Below the pieces are notes generated by a model. The model was not told the DNA's origin and ran no database searches. It worked only from the letters and a program-made list of their open reading frames with translations. Positions 43,832 through 53,262 of a stretch of DNA of 64,000 bases are shown here, in pieces. Position 1 is the stretch's first letter. Each line of letters starts with the position of its first letter. The translations under genes and the position numbers were made by a program. Source of the DNA: JAWKMZ01 sp041391965 (lineage in GTDB: Bacteria; Bacteroidota; Bacteroidia; Flavobacteriales; Flavobacteriaceae); contig JAWKMZ010000003.1 of NCBI GenBank assembly GCA_041391965.1, positions 423,384 through 487,383 on the forward strand, written 5' to 3'.

Positions 43832-44506
43832 TTAATCTGTTTTTTTACCTGACCATTTATCTTTTAATGCAAAGTAGTCAATAGGAAACGCTGAGTTTTG
43901 ACGCTCTAATTGTCCATTTTGGAAAGCACGTTCTAAAATATCTTCAATCAAATAATCTTCATAATCTGCCAAAGGATTAAACTCTTTTTTTAAAGAAATA
44001 TCAAATAAGTTGGCTGTGCTATTAAACCAAAAAGCGCGCCAACCACTGCGCAATTCTTTAATTAACTGAAAGGTTGTTTTTCCGGTTTGTCGATGTATGA
44101 GTTTTACTAAAATTTGACCTTCGGTTCGTGTCAGTTTTTTTAATTCTGTAGAAAATTCATCTTCAATATAACGCTGTATAATTCTGGCATATTGACGTTT
44201 ATCACTTTTGCGCTTCAACGTAGCTAAACGTTCATTTAATGCTACCAAACGTTCGGCTGCCAATTTTGCATAAGGATACACTTTCAGGGTTTTTCGTTTT
44301 AAAATCAGATAACGAATTCGCGCTTGTTTATCATCAAACTTTAATTTGTTTAAAACAATAACCTCGTCTAAATTAATGGAAGCCACAGGAATTGAGTCAC
44401 CATCAATATAGTAATATTCCACAACGGTAGAATCTTGTTTAACTGGCTCAATCTGCGCAAGTAAGGCCATCGGAAAAAGCAAAAATAAAAAGGTGACAAA
44501 TTTCAT
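43832..44506 (-). CDS. DUF4294 exported protein
   Basis: A 224-residue secreted protein. I start it at the Met at 44506, giving a clean signal peptide (FVTFLFLLFPMALLAQ); an upstream Met at 44530 would add eight polar residues. DUF4294 marks are the QARIRYLILKRKTLKVYPYAKLAAERL region (about 65-95), LKKLTRTEGQILVKLIHRQTG and the GWRAFWFN motif. The function is unknown. Its partner is the hemolysin III gene downstream. Confidence 0.85.
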   Translation of the reverse strand: MKFVTFLFLLFPMALLAQIEPVKQDSTVVEYYYIDGDSIPVASINLDEVIVLNKLKFDDKQARIRYLILKRKTLKVYPYAKLAAERLVALNERLATLKRKSDKRQYARIIQRYIEDEFSTELKKLTRTEGQILVKLIHRQTGKTTFQLIKELRSGWRAFWFNSTANLFDISLKKEFNPLADYEDYLIEDILERAFQNGQLERQNSAFPIDYFALKDKWSGKKTD

Positions 44507-44607
44507 AGTAATTTGAGACTCTAAAATCATTCCAAAATTAAGAATTTACATAAGCTTTAACCTTAAAATCTTATTAATATTATTAATTTAGTGCAAAATA
44601 TTTACAC

Positions 44608-45696
44608 ATGGCAAAAAAGAGCATTTTAGACAAAAAATCATTAGATTTTTTAGAAAGGTATTTAAATAACGCAGCACCTACAGGTTATGAGTGGAATGGT
44701 CAAAAAATATGGATGGACTACCTAAAACCTTATGTGGACGAATTTATTACAGACACCTACGGAACTGCGGTTGGTGTGATTAACCCAAAAGCAAAATACA
44801 AAGTTGTTATTGAAGGACATGCCGATGAAATTTCGTGGTACGTCAACTATATTTCAGACAACGGATTGATTTACGTTATTAGAAATGGTGGAAGTGACCA
44901 TCAAATTGCACCAAGTAAAATTGTAAACATCCACACAAAAAAAGGCATCGTTAAAGGTGTTTTTGGTTGGCCTGCAATACATACCAGAGACAAATCTAAA
45001 GAAGAAACACCAAAACCAGACAACATAACTATTGATGTCGGCGCAAAAAACAAAGCTGAAGTTGAAAAAATGGACATTCATGTGGGTTGTGTTATTACCT
45101 ATCCTGATGAATTTCATGTACTCAACAAAGACAAGTTTGTTTGTAGAGCTTTAGATAACCGAATGGGAGGCTTTATGATTGCACAAGTTGCACGATTATT
45201 ACACCAAAACAAAAAGAAATTACCCTTTGGACTATATATTACAAATTCTGTTCAAGAAGAAATTGGATTGCGTGGTGCCGAAATGATTGCTGAACGCATA
45301 AAACCTAATGTTGCCATTGTGACTGATGTGACCCATGACACTACAACACCTATGATTGACAAGAAAAAAGAAGGACATTTAGAATTAGGCTTAGGTCCTG
45401 TAGTGGCTTATGCACCTGCTGTACAACAAAAATTACGTGACTTAATAACAGAAACTGCTGAAAAGAACAAAATTCCTTTTCAACGCTCTGCTTTATCAAG
45501 AGCAACAGGAACAGATACTGACGCCTTTGCTTATAGTGGCTCTGGTGTTGCAAGCGCTTTGATTTCTTTACCATTGCGCTATATGCATACAACTGTAGAA
45601 ATGGTACATAGAGAAGATGTTGAGAATGTGATTAAGCTGATTTATGAATCGCTTTTAAACATCAAAGAAGGCGAAACGTTTAGCTACTTTAAATAA
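44608..45696 (+). CDS. M42 family aminopeptidase (endo-glucanase-like)
   Basis: A 362-residue co-catalytic zinc peptidase. Ligand motifs: GHADEISWYV (His72, about), ALDNRMGG (Asp at about 189), SVQEEIGLRGAE (Glu-Glu near 215) and DVTHDTTTP (Asp near 240). The C-terminal HTTVEMVHREDVENVI supplies the last His. It has tetrahedral-aminopeptidase (TET) features. Intracellular peptide turnover is the likely role. A GAAA-loop terminator follows three bases after the stop, directly before the NUDIX gene. Confidence 0.93.
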   Translation: MAKKSILDKKSLDFLERYLNNAAPTGYEWNGQKIWMDYLKPYVDEFITDTYGTAVGVINPKAKYKVVIEGHADEISWYVNYISDNGLIYVIRNGGSDHQIAPSKIVNIHTKKGIVKGVFGWPAIHTRDKSKEETPKPDNITIDVGAKNKAEVEKMDIHVGCVITYPDEFHVLNKDKFVCRALDNRMGGFMIAQVARLLHQNKKKLPFGLYITNSVQEEIGLRGAEMIAERIKPNVAIVTDVTHDTTTPMIDKKKEGHLELGLGPVVAYAPAVQQKLRDLITETAEKNKIPFQRSALSRATGTDTDAFAYSGSGVASALISLPLRYMHTTVEMVHREDVENVIKLIYESLLNIKEGETFSYFK

Positions 45697-45700
45697 TAAG

Positions 45701-45727
45701 TTCCCGCGAAAGCGGGAATCTTTTTTA
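45701..45727 (+). terminator. Terminator with GAAA loop directly before the NUDIX gene
   Basis: TTCCCGC and GCGGGAA pair over seven GC-rich bases around a GAAA loop and run into TCTTTTTT. The T-tract ends three bases before the next start codon at 45730. It ends the M42 transcript unless read-through or attenuation operates. The same type of hairpin is a known dispersed repeat in other bacteria. Confidence 0.85.
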
Positions 45728-45729
45728 CG

Positions 45730-46281
45730 ATGGACGAATATATAGACATCCTAACCAAAGACCAAAAATTTACTGGACGTTCCTGTTTAAAGTCCGAAAT
45801 ACATCAAAAAGGTCATTATCACAATACAGCACATGTATGGTTATATACCAAAACAGGACACATCTTATTAGCACAACGTTCAGCAAAAAAAATAGTTTGT
45901 CCACTACTTTGGGATGTGTCTGTTGCTGGACATGTAGATGCTGGCGAAACTAATGAACAAGCGGCTGTTAGAGAAACTTTTGAAGAATTAGGCTTAACCC
46001 TATCAGAAAATAGCTTAGAAAAAATTGGTGTGTTTGAGTGTTTTCAATCATATCCTAATGGCATTATTGACAATGAATTTCACCATACTTATATGGCTGA
46101 ATTAGAAGTTGATATTAATGAGCTGACAAAAAACGATGAAGAAGTAGAAGCCTTAAAATTAGTGTCGTTTGACACCTTTGAATCGCTTTTAAACCAAAGT
46201 AACACGAATCATCATTTTATAGCTTCCAATAGCAATTATTACAAAATTGTGGTTCATCATATAAAAAACAAACTTACTTAA
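45730..46281 (+). CDS. NUDIX hydrolase
   Basis: A 183-residue hydrolase of nucleoside-diphosphate-linked compounds. The Nudix box (GHVDAGET, then REXXEE as RETFEELGL) lies at about 74-92. The N terminus MDEYIDILTKDQKFTG and the long loop resemble Idi-like or DHNTP-type Nudix proteins; the exact substrate is unknown. The start codon lies immediately behind a strong terminator hairpin, so expression may need read-through or a start within the upstream gene. PrsW follows 17 bases later. Confidence 0.9.
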   Translation: MDEYIDILTKDQKFTGRSCLKSEIHQKGHYHNTAHVWLYTKTGHILLAQRSAKKIVCPLLWDVSVAGHVDAGETNEQAAVRETFEELGLTLSENSLEKIGVFECFQSYPNGIIDNEFHHTYMAELEVDINELTKNDEEVEALKLVSFDTFESLLNQSNTNHHFIASNSNYYKIVVHHIKNKLT

Positions 46282-46298
46282 CGGATTCTATCAAACCT

Positions 46299-46973
46299 AT
46301 GACTTTACTCTTTTATGCCATTGCACCAGTTTGTGTTATCATTCTTTTTATCTACATAAAAGATAAATACGAAAAAGAGCCTAAACGCTTACTTTTGTAC
46401 AACTTTTTGTTAGGAGCCATTGTAAGCATTATCATTACAACGTTACTATATGCCGTTTTTGATTACATTTTACCACTTCCAAACCATTTTAGTGTGGTAC
46501 AACAATTTATCAAAGCCTTTTTTGTAGTTGGTATTATTGAAGAATTTAGCAAATATATTATCGTCCGATTTTACGCACAACCCAATAAAGCCTTTAATGA
46601 GCCTTTTGATGGCATTGTTTACACCGTTATGGTAGGTATGGGTTTTGCAGCTACTGAAAATATCATGTATGTTTTTCAAGGTGGTGCCAATACAGCATTG
46701 ATTAGAGCGTTTACAGCAATACCTGCGCATGCTACATTTGCTATTTTAATGGGTTATTTTATAGGAAAAGCAAAATTTTCAACCAATAAAAGACAGCTAA
46801 ATCTTACAGGTTTATTACTTGCCATCGTATTCCATGGTGCTTATGATTTCTTTTTGTTTATAGACTTTGTTCCGGGTATTTGGATTGGTGCTTTTGTATC
46901 ACTTTTTATCGGAATTTTGTTGTCACGTAAAGCCATTAAAATTCATCAAAATCGTTCTCATTTTAAAGCGTAA
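46299..46973 (+). CDS. PrsW family intramembrane protease
   Basis: A 224-residue membrane protein with about eight segments. The glutamyl-protease marks are present: EKEPKRLLLYNFLLGA at the start, VGIIEEFSKYIIVR (the conserved EE-x-x-K) near 80, the ATENIMYVF region (E-N), AIPAHATFAILMGYF and the HGAYDFFL motif. In Bacillus, PrsW cleaves the anti-sigma factor RsiW. The probable anti-sigma protein at 13.6 kb is a conceivable substrate only by analogy. Confidence 0.9.
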   Translation: MTLLFYAIAPVCVIILFIYIKDKYEKEPKRLLLYNFLLGAIVSIIITTLLYAVFDYILPLPNHFSVVQQFIKAFFVVGIIEEFSKYIIVRFYAQPNKAFNEPFDGIVYTVMVGMGFAATENIMYVFQGGANTALIRAFTAIPAHATFAILMGYFIGKAKFSTNKRQLNLTGLLLAIVFHGAYDFFLFIDFVPGIWIGAFVSLFIGILLSRKAIKIHQNRSHFKA

Positions 46974-47028
46974 GCCTCAATTAAAGGTATTAAATACTTA
47001 TATTTATAGTCAGAAAAAATTTTATTAT

Positions 47029-47517
47029 ATGAATCAAAAATTTAAAGTAAAAGTCAATAATTCATTTGATTTTGAAATTACTTCCGAAAAAGTTTCTCAG
47101 CTCGACGCCGTTAAAATTTCGGATACGAAATATCATATTTTACATGATTATCAGTCTTACAAAACTGAAATCACACAAGCAGATTTCAACAAAAAAACAT
47201 ACCAAGTAAAAATTGGCAACACCAATTATAACATAAACATTTTAAACAATTTAGATGTTTTAATAAAAGATATGGGTTTTGAACTTGGTACCGCAAAAAA
47301 AGTAAACGACATTAAAGCACCTATGCCAGGACTTATTATAGATATTAATGTAAAGGTTGGACAAAAAATTAAAGAAAATGACGCTCTTTTGATACTTGAA
47401 GCCATGAAAATGGAAAACAGTATTACTTCACCACGTGATGGCATTATAAAATCTATTTTGGTTACTAAAGGAGATGCGGTAGACAAAAATCAATTATTAA
47501 TAGAATTTGACGCATAA
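47029..47517 (+). CDS. Biotin carboxyl carrier protein of acyl-CoA carboxylase
   Basis: A 162-residue carrier subunit. The ATG at 47029 is chosen because the longer reading frame from 46867 overlaps PrsW and adds unrelated sequence. The C-terminal biotinyl domain (about 95-162) has APMPGLI and the biotinylation site EAMKMENSI, whose Lys carries biotin. The N-terminal part is a small adaptor region rather than a Pro/Ala-rich linker. Its stop overlaps the accC start (TAATG), so the carrier and carboxylase are translationally coupled. Confidence 0.92.
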   Translation: MNQKFKVKVNNSFDFEITSEKVSQLDAVKISDTKYHILHDYQSYKTEITQADFNKKTYQVKIGNTNYNINILNNLDVLIKDMGFELGTAKKVNDIKAPMPGLIIDINVKVGQKIKENDALLILEAMKMENSITSPRDGIIKSILVTKGDAVDKNQLLIEFDA

Positions 47518-48956
47518 TGAAAAAGATTTTAGTTGCAAACAGAGGAGAAATTGCTATTCGTGTAATGCGAACCGCTAAAAAAATGGGCATTAAAACAGTC
47601 GCTGTCTATTCAACCGTTGACAGAAATTCGCCACATGTAACCTATGCAGATGAAGCTGTTTTAATTGGCGAAGCGCCATCAAATCAATCCTATTTACGAG
47701 GTAATAAAATTATTGAAATCGCTAAAAATTTGAACGTGGATGCCATCCATCCTGGGTATGGGTTTTTAAGTGAAAATGCAGATTTTGCTGAATCTTGTGA
47801 AAAAAACAATATCACTTTTATAGGTCCAAAATCAAAAGCCATCAAAATAATGGGAAGCAAATTAGCTGCCAAAGAAGCGGTAAAACATTACGATATCCCG
47901 ATGGTTCCAGGAACTGACAAGGCCATAACTGATGTTACTGAAGCCAAAGCCATCGCCAAAACTATTGGGTTTCCTATTTTAATAAAAGCCTCTGCTGGTG
48001 GTGGCGGAAAAGGAATGCGTATTGTTGAAAAAGAAGCAGATTTTGAATCGCAAATGGATAGAGCCATCAGCGAAGCAACATCAGCTTTTGGTGATGGTTC
48101 TGTTTTTATTGAGAAATATGTGACTTCACCCAGACATATTGAAATACAAGTGATGGCAGATGCACATGGTAATATCATTCATTTATTTGAGCGCGAATGC
48201 AGTATTCAGCGTCGTCATCAAAAAGTAGTTGAAGAAGCACCTTCAAGCGTATTAACTCCAAAACTAAGAGCAAAAATGGGAGAAGCTGCTATAAAAGTAG
48301 CCAAAGCTTGCGATTATTTAGGTGCAGGAACAGTTGAGTTTTTATTAGATGATGCGCATAATTTCTATTTTTTAGAAATGAATACACGTTTGCAAGTAGA
48401 ACACCCTGTTACTGAATTGATTTCTAATACCGATTTGGTAGAACTCCAAATTCGTGTGGCTCGTGGTGAAGTGCTTCCTATTAAACAAGACGACTTAAAA
48501 ATACATGGTCATGCACTTGAATTACGTGTATATGCCGAAGATTCTTTAAACGATTTTCTTCCCAGTGTTGGACATTTAGAAGTTTATAAATTACCTATTG
48601 GCAAAGGAATCCGTGTGGATAATGGATTTGAAGAAGGCATGGATGTTCCTATTTATTATGATCCGATGTTAGCCAAATTAATAACTTATGGCAATACACG
48701 TGAAGAAGCCATTCAATTGATGCTAAAAGCTATCAATGCCTATGAAGTTGAAGGAATTGAAACTACACTTCCATTTGGAACCTTTGTATGTGAGCATGAC
48801 GCTTTTCGGTCTGGAAATTTTGACACACATTTTGTTAAAAAACATTATTCTCCAGAAAAACTAAAAGCAAAACAAGAAACAGCAGCTAACATAGCAGCAC
48901 TTATTGCTGTTAAAAAATATATTGAAGACCAGAAATTACTGCGTTTACCAAATTAA
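47517..48956 (+). CDS. accC: Biotin carboxylase subunit of acyl-CoA carboxylase
   Basis: A 479-residue ATP-grasp enzyme that carboxylates biotin with bicarbonate. The [16 protein letters not shown] start, [13 protein letters not shown] loop (about 162-171), [17 protein letters not shown] and [14 protein letters not shown] motifs are intact. The downstream gene encodes the carboxyltransferase, so this carboxylase probably serves acyl- or propionyl-CoA rather than the fatty-acid ACC complex, which usually has separate accA and accD genes. Confidence 0.95.
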   Translation: MKKILVANRGEIAIRVMRTAKKMGIKTVAVYSTVDRNSPHVTYADEAVLIGEAPSNQSYLRGNKIIEIAKNLNVDAIHPGYGFLSENADFAESCEKNNITFIGPKSKAIKIMGSKLAAKEAVKHYDIPMVPGTDKAITDVTEAKAIAKTIGFPILIKASAGGGGKGMRIVEKEADFESQMDRAISEATSAFGDGSVFIEKYVTSPRHIEIQVMADAHGNIIHLFERECSIQRRHQKVVEEAPSSVLTPKLRAKMGEAAIKVAKACDYLGAGTVEFLLDDAHNFYFLEMNTRLQVEHPVTELISNTDLVELQIRVARGEVLPIKQDDLKIHGHALELRVYAEDSLNDFLPSVGHLEVYKLPIGKGIRVDNGFEEGMDVPIYYDPMLAKLITYGNTREEAIQLMLKAINAYEVEGIETTLPFGTFVCEHDAFRSGNFDTHFVKKHYSPEKLKAKQETAANIAALIAVKKYIEDQKLLRLPN

Positions 48957-48973
48957 GTATCAAAATAAAATAT

Positions 48974-50515
48974 ATGGAATCCAAAATAAAAGACCTTAAC
49001 AAAAAATTAGCGCAAGCCTATCTTGGTGGTGGAGAGAAACGTATTGAAAAACAACACAACAGTAAAAAATTAACAGCAAGAGAACGTGTTCTTTATCTTT
49101 TAGACGAAGGTTCTTTTGAAGAAATTGGTGCTTTAGTAACACACCGAACTAAAGATTTTGGGATGGAAAATCAGCAGTTTTATGGTGATGGTGTCGTAAC
49201 AGGTTATGGCACCATTAATAGTCGCTTGGTTTATGTGTTTGCTCAAGATTTTACAGTGTTTGGAGGCTCCTTATCAGAAACACATGCCGAAAAAATTTGC
49301 AAAATTATGGATTTGGCAGTTAAAGTTGGTGCACCCATTATTGGACTTAACGATTCTGGAGGTGCAAGAATTCAAGAAGGTGTACGCTCTTTAGGTGGTT
49401 ATGCTGATATTTTTTACCGAAATGTGCAAGCGTCTGGCGTTATTCCGCAAATTTCAGCTATTATGGGACCATGTGCTGGAGGTGCTGTGTATTCGCCTGC
49501 TATGACCGATTTTACTTTAATGGTTGAAAACACAAGCTATATGTTTGTAACTGGACCTAATGTAGTCAAAACGGTTACCAACGAAACTGTAACTTCTGAA
49601 GAGCTTGGAGGTGCAAGTACACATGCTTCAAAATCGGGAGTTGCCCACAAAACATCAACAAATGATGTAGAATGTTTGGAAGACATCAAAAAATTGCTCA
49701 GTTATTTACCACAAAACAACTCAGAAAAAACCAAGGCAATTCCTTTTGAATTAAGCAATGAAATTAGAGAGACCTTGTCAAGCATTATTCCTGACAATGC
49801 CAACAAGCCTTACGATATGCACAATGTTATTAAAGGAATTATTGATGAAGATTCCTTTTACGAAATCCATAAAGATCATGCCGAAAATATTATTGTCGGA
49901 TTTGCACGTTTAGGAGGACGCAGTATTGGTATTGTTGCCAACCAACCAATGTTTCTTGCTGGTGTTTTGGATGTGAACAGCTCCAAAAAAGCAGCACGTT
50001 TTGTGCGTTTTTGCGACAGTTTTAATATTCCATTATTGGTGTTAGAAGATGTTCCAGGGTTTTTACCAGGAACTGACCAAGAATGGAATGCTATTATCGT
50101 TCATGGTGCAAAACTACTCTATGCTTTTAGTGAGGCAACCGTCCCAAGAGTTACAGTTATTACCCGAAAAGCCTATGGTGGTGCTTATGATGTGATGAAC
50201 TCTAAACACATTGGTGCAGATATAAATTTTGCATGGCCAAGTGCTGAAATTGCTGTAATGGGTGCCAAAGGGGCAGCCGAAATCATCTTTAAAAAAGAAA
50301 TTGCAACCGCAAAACATCCTGAAGATAAATGGAAAGAGAAAGAAGCCGAATACGCTGAGCTTTTTGCAAATCCATATAGTGCTACTGAACGCGGATTTAT
50401 AGATGAAGTCATCTTACCAAAAGACACAAGGCGAAAGCTTATAAAAGCCTTTGCGATGTTAGAAGACAAACAGGTTGACCAACCAAAACGCAAGCATGGC
50501 AATATTCCATTATAA
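48974..50515 (+). CDS. Acyl-CoA (propionyl-CoA type) carboxyltransferase beta subunit
   Basis: A 513-residue carboxyltransferase with crotonase-fold N and C halves. The [19 protein letters not shown] segment (about 128-146), the [11 protein letters not shown] oxyanion turn (about 165-175), the [19 protein letters not shown] block and [17 protein letters not shown] near the C terminus are diagnostic for the PccB/MmdA group. With the carrier and carboxylase genes upstream (17 bases), it completes a biotin-dependent complex, likely propionyl-CoA carboxylase for odd-chain or branched-chain acid breakdown. Confidence 0.94.
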   Translation: MESKIKDLNKKLAQAYLGGGEKRIEKQHNSKKLTARERVLYLLDEGSFEEIGALVTHRTKDFGMENQQFYGDGVVTGYGTINSRLVYVFAQDFTVFGGSLSETHAEKICKIMDLAVKVGAPIIGLNDSGGARIQEGVRSLGGYADIFYRNVQASGVIPQISAIMGPCAGGAVYSPAMTDFTLMVENTSYMFVTGPNVVKTVTNETVTSEELGGASTHASKSGVAHKTSTNDVECLEDIKKLLSYLPQNNSEKTKAIPFELSNEIRETLSSIIPDNANKPYDMHNVIKGIIDEDSFYEIHKDHAENIIVGFARLGGRSIGIVANQPMFLAGVLDVNSSKKAARFVRFCDSFNIPLLVLEDVPGFLPGTDQEWNAIIVHGAKLLYAFSEATVPRVTVITRKAYGGAYDVMNSKHIGADINFAWPSAEIAVMGAKGAAEIIFKKEIATAKHPEDKWKEKEAEYAELFANPYSATERGFIDEVILPKDTRRKLIKAFAMLEDKQVDQPKRKHGNIPL

Positions 50516-50561
50516 TTTTTAGTATCTTTATAATGATCAACAATTTAACACTTTAAAAGAC

Positions 50562-51125
50562 ATGAAAAAATTATTCTTATCATTAGCATTATTAATGTTT
50601 TGTACAATTGGTTTTGCCCAAACACCAGAAGAAATGAAAGCTTGGCAAGAAAATATGACACCAAGCCAGCATCACAAATGGTTAGCATCTATGGATGGTA
50701 AATGGGATGCTACTGTAAAAATGTGGATGGATCCTTCACAACCACCAACTGAATCTAAATCAACCACAATCAACCAAATGATTATGGGTGGTTTATACCA
50801 ACGTTCTACACATAATGGAGAAATGATGGGGATGCCATTTATGGGTGAAAGTATTACGGGTTATGACAACGCAAAAAAGAAATTTCTATCTACTTGGATA
50901 GATAATTTTGGTAGTAGTATCATGTTTATGGAAGGGCAATATGACGAAAAATCAAACTCTTTGACTTTAGAAGGCACTATGATGGATCCTGCTACTGGAA
51001 AAGATATGGTTGTCAAAGAGGTGCTTACCAAGCTATCGGAAGATGCTCATAAATTTGAAATGTTTATGCTAACTGATGGCAACGAAATAAAAACGATGGA
51101 AATTAACTACACCAGAAAAGAATAA
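50562..51125 (+). CDS. DUF1579 exported protein
   Basis: A 187-residue protein with signal peptide MKKLFLSLALLMFCTIGFAQ. The mature part fits DUF1579: HKWLASMDGKWDATVKMWMDP, then GGLYQRSTHNGEMMGMPFMGESITGYD, IMFMEGQYDEKSNSL and a last strand KTMEINYTRKE. It is predicted to be a small lipocalin-like beta barrel. Its function is unknown. It is transcribed after the carboxylase genes with its own terminator 20 bases downstream. Confidence 0.88.
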   Translation: MKKLFLSLALLMFCTIGFAQTPEEMKAWQENMTPSQHHKWLASMDGKWDATVKMWMDPSQPPTESKSTTINQMIMGGLYQRSTHNGEMMGMPFMGESITGYDNAKKKFLSTWIDNFGSSIMFMEGQYDEKSNSLTLEGTMMDPATGKDMVVKEVLTKLSEDAHKFEMFMLTDGNEIKTMEINYTRKE

Positions 51126-51145
51126 TAACAATTCCTATTAGAATT

Positions 51146-51180
51146 AAAACTCCTTAATGGATAATTAAGGAGTTTTATAT
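51146..51180 (+). terminator. Terminator of the DUF1579 gene
   Basis: AAAACTCCTTAAT and ATTAAGGAGTTTT form a perfect 13-pair stem around a five-base loop with a short T-rich tail. Confidence 0.88.
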
Positions 51181-51311
51181 TATAAAATACTGATTACATA
51201 ATACTTAAAATTTATTCATTGTAAGCTATTTACCTGCTTACAACTTGTACCAATAAATCTCTAAACCATAAACAGTATTTAAAAACTTTAACAAAAGCAT
51301 GAAATTATTAA

Positions 51312-51333
51312 ATTGTAATATTACTTTTACAAT
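51312..51333. repeat. Inverted repeat before the APC permease gene
   Basis: ATTGTAA and TTACAAT form a perfect inverted repeat with an eight-base spacer about 47 bases before the ATG. It is a possible operator in a 254-base gap that otherwise holds only the DUF1579 terminator. Confidence 0.35.
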
Positions 51334-51379
51334 ACACTTATTTTAAACAAAAGCATATTTACACTAAAATTCCTCTTTA

Positions 51380-53110
51380 ATGAAAAAAAAGTTAGGTCAA
51401 TTAGCTGCTACCTCTATTTGTGGTAATGACATTAGCTCTTCATGCTTATATGTCTCTGCTTTAGCAATAGTTTATGCTGGTCAGTACGCATGGATTTCGC
51501 TTCTTATGGTGGCTTTTATTCTTTTTTTATTCAGAAAAATTTATGGTGAAGTGGTAGGTGCTTTACCTCTAAATGGTGGCGCTTATAATGCACTTCTTAA
51601 CACTACAAAAAAATCAACAGCTTCATTTGCAGCAGCTTTAACCGTGTTGTCCTATATGGCAACTGCGGTAATTTCAGCAAGTGAATCTATCAAATATGCG
51701 CATAGTTTGTGGAATTCTATACCTGTTTTGTACACAACATTTGGGCTTTTGGCTTTATTTATGATTATTGTCATTTTAGGGATTGGCGAATCATCAAAAG
51801 TAGCAACAGCCATTTTTTTGTTTCATCTAAGTTCACTTACCTTGCTATGTTTGTTTTGTGGTGTCTATCTTTTTCAAAATGGGTTTGATAATCTAATTGC
51901 AAATTTTAAAAACCCTATTGAAGGTAGTATAACAACAGCGTTATTTTTTGGTTTTGCAGCCGCAATGCTTGGTATTAGTGGGTTTGAAAGTTCCGCTAAT
52001 TATGTTGAAGAGCAACAAGATGGTGTGTTTCCAAAAACTTTACGAAATATGTGGATAGTAGTTACCGTTTTCAATCCACTCATTGCCTTTTTAGCTTTGG
52101 CTATCCTTCCACTAAGCAGTATTTACTCTAATGAAGACACTTTATTATCTTTTATGGGACATTCAGCAGGAGGCAATTGGTTATTTTATTTAATTTCTAT
52201 TGATGCTATTTTGGTTTTAAGCGGAGCCGTTTTAACATCGTATGTGGGCGTTGGCGGACTTATAGAGCGTATGACTTTAGATAGAATTCTTCCAAAATTT
52301 TTAATTATCAGAAACAAAAAAGGCAGTTCATATCTCATTTTTATCACCTTTTTTATTTTATGCGTTACCATATTATTCATCACTCAAGGTAATCTCGAAG
52401 CCCTTGCTGGCGTTTACACCATTGCTTTTTTAAGTGTGATGATTTTGTTTGGTATTGGCAATTTGTTGCTGAAAATTAACAGAAATAAACTACCTCGACC
52501 AGAGCGTGTTGGATATGTAGCGCTTTTTATTGCTGTAATAGGTGTCCTCACTGCACTCATTGGTAATGTGATTTTAAAACCAGAATATTTAGGAATTTTT
52601 GTAGAATATCTCATTCCAACATTACTCATTATAGGGTTTATGCTATATAGAATTCCTGTTTTAAAGGCACTTTTGTTGTTTGTTAAATATCTAACACCTA
52701 AAGGCAAACCTGTATTTGAAAATATTGACAGACGCATCATTCGTATCATTCATCGCATCAATTCTCAAGAATTTGTTTTTTTTACTAAAAAAGATGATGT
52801 GGCAACCTTAAATAAGGTGTTACGCTATATAACCATTAATGAAAATACAAGACGCTTAAAAATTGTCGCTGTTTTAGAACCTGGTAAACATTTGCCTGGT
52901 AATCTCAAAGCAGATGTTGAAGTTTTAGACAGAGCGTATCCAGATATTGTCATTGAACTTATCGAAGAACATGGTGTGTTTGGTCCTGAAAAAATTAAAG
53001 AACTCTCTAAAAAATGGAATATTCCTATTAACTTTATGTTTATTGGTGCTCCAGGAGAAAAATTCCCATTTAAAATACAAGAATTAGGTGATGTTCGTTT
53101 AATTATTTAA
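51380..53110 (+). CDS. APC family amino acid permease with cytosolic C-terminal domain
   Basis: A 576-residue transporter with 12-13 membrane segments, then a soluble C-terminal domain of about 140 residues (430-576). The N-terminal signature CGNDISSSCLYVSALAIVYAG (glycine-rich loop) and GVVGALPLNGGAYNALLNTT (here EVVGALPLNGG) are typical of the amino acid-polyamine-organocation superfamily. FESSANYVEEQQDGVFPKTL is another family block. The C-terminal domain looks like a small Rossmann/USP-like fold and may regulate transport. The substrate is unknown. Confidence 0.9.
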   Translation: MKKKLGQLAATSICGNDISSSCLYVSALAIVYAGQYAWISLLMVAFILFLFRKIYGEVVGALPLNGGAYNALLNTTKKSTASFAAALTVLSYMATAVISASESIKYAHSLWNSIPVLYTTFGLLALFMIIVILGIGESSKVATAIFLFHLSSLTLLCLFCGVYLFQNGFDNLIANFKNPIEGSITTALFFGFAAAMLGISGFESSANYVEEQQDGVFPKTLRNMWIVVTVFNPLIAFLALAILPLSSIYSNEDTLLSFMGHSAGGNWLFYLISIDAILVLSGAVLTSYVGVGGLIERMTLDRILPKFLIIRNKKGSSYLIFITFFILCVTILFITQGNLEALAGVYTIAFLSVMILFGIGNLLLKINRNKLPRPERVGYVALFIAVIGVLTALIGNVILKPEYLGIFVEYLIPTLLIIGFMLYRIPVLKALLLFVKYLTPKGKPVFENIDRRIIRIIHRINSQEFVFFTKKDDVATLNKVLRYITINENTRRLKIVAVLEPGKHLPGNLKADVEVLDRAYPDIVIELIEEHGVFGPEKIKELSKKWNIPINFMFIGAPGEKFPFKIQELGDVRLII

Positions 53111-53173
53111 ACCCATAACCACTCGTATCACACATAATTATTGTCTTTATTGTAAGCATCAAATAGCCTTTAA

Positions 53174-53194
53174 TGAAACGTTAATTCCGTTTCA
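53174..53194. repeat. Inverted repeat upstream of the fused E1 promoter
   Basis: TGAAACG and CGTTTCA are perfect inverted repeats with a seven-base spacer, 16 bases before the -33 element of the E1 promoter. The placement is that of an activator or repressor site. Confidence 0.45.
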
Positions 53195-53209
53195 CTAACA
53201 GCAATTCAA

Positions 53210-53240
53210 TTGCAAAAGCCTTTAGTTTTCGTTACTTTTG
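53210..53240 (+). promoter_or_regulatory. Promoter of the fused E1 gene
   Basis: TTG (53210-53212), a 20-base spacer and TACTTTTG (53233-53240) match both halves of the Bacteroidota promoter, 23 bases before the ATG. Confidence 0.8.
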
Positions 53241-53262
53241 CAATTTAAAACCCATCCGACTT

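Noticed and set aside
46867..47028. A longer N terminus for the biotin carrier protein
   Set aside because: It would overlap the PrsW gene by more than 100 bases and adds residues without family resemblance; the ATG at 47029 fits.
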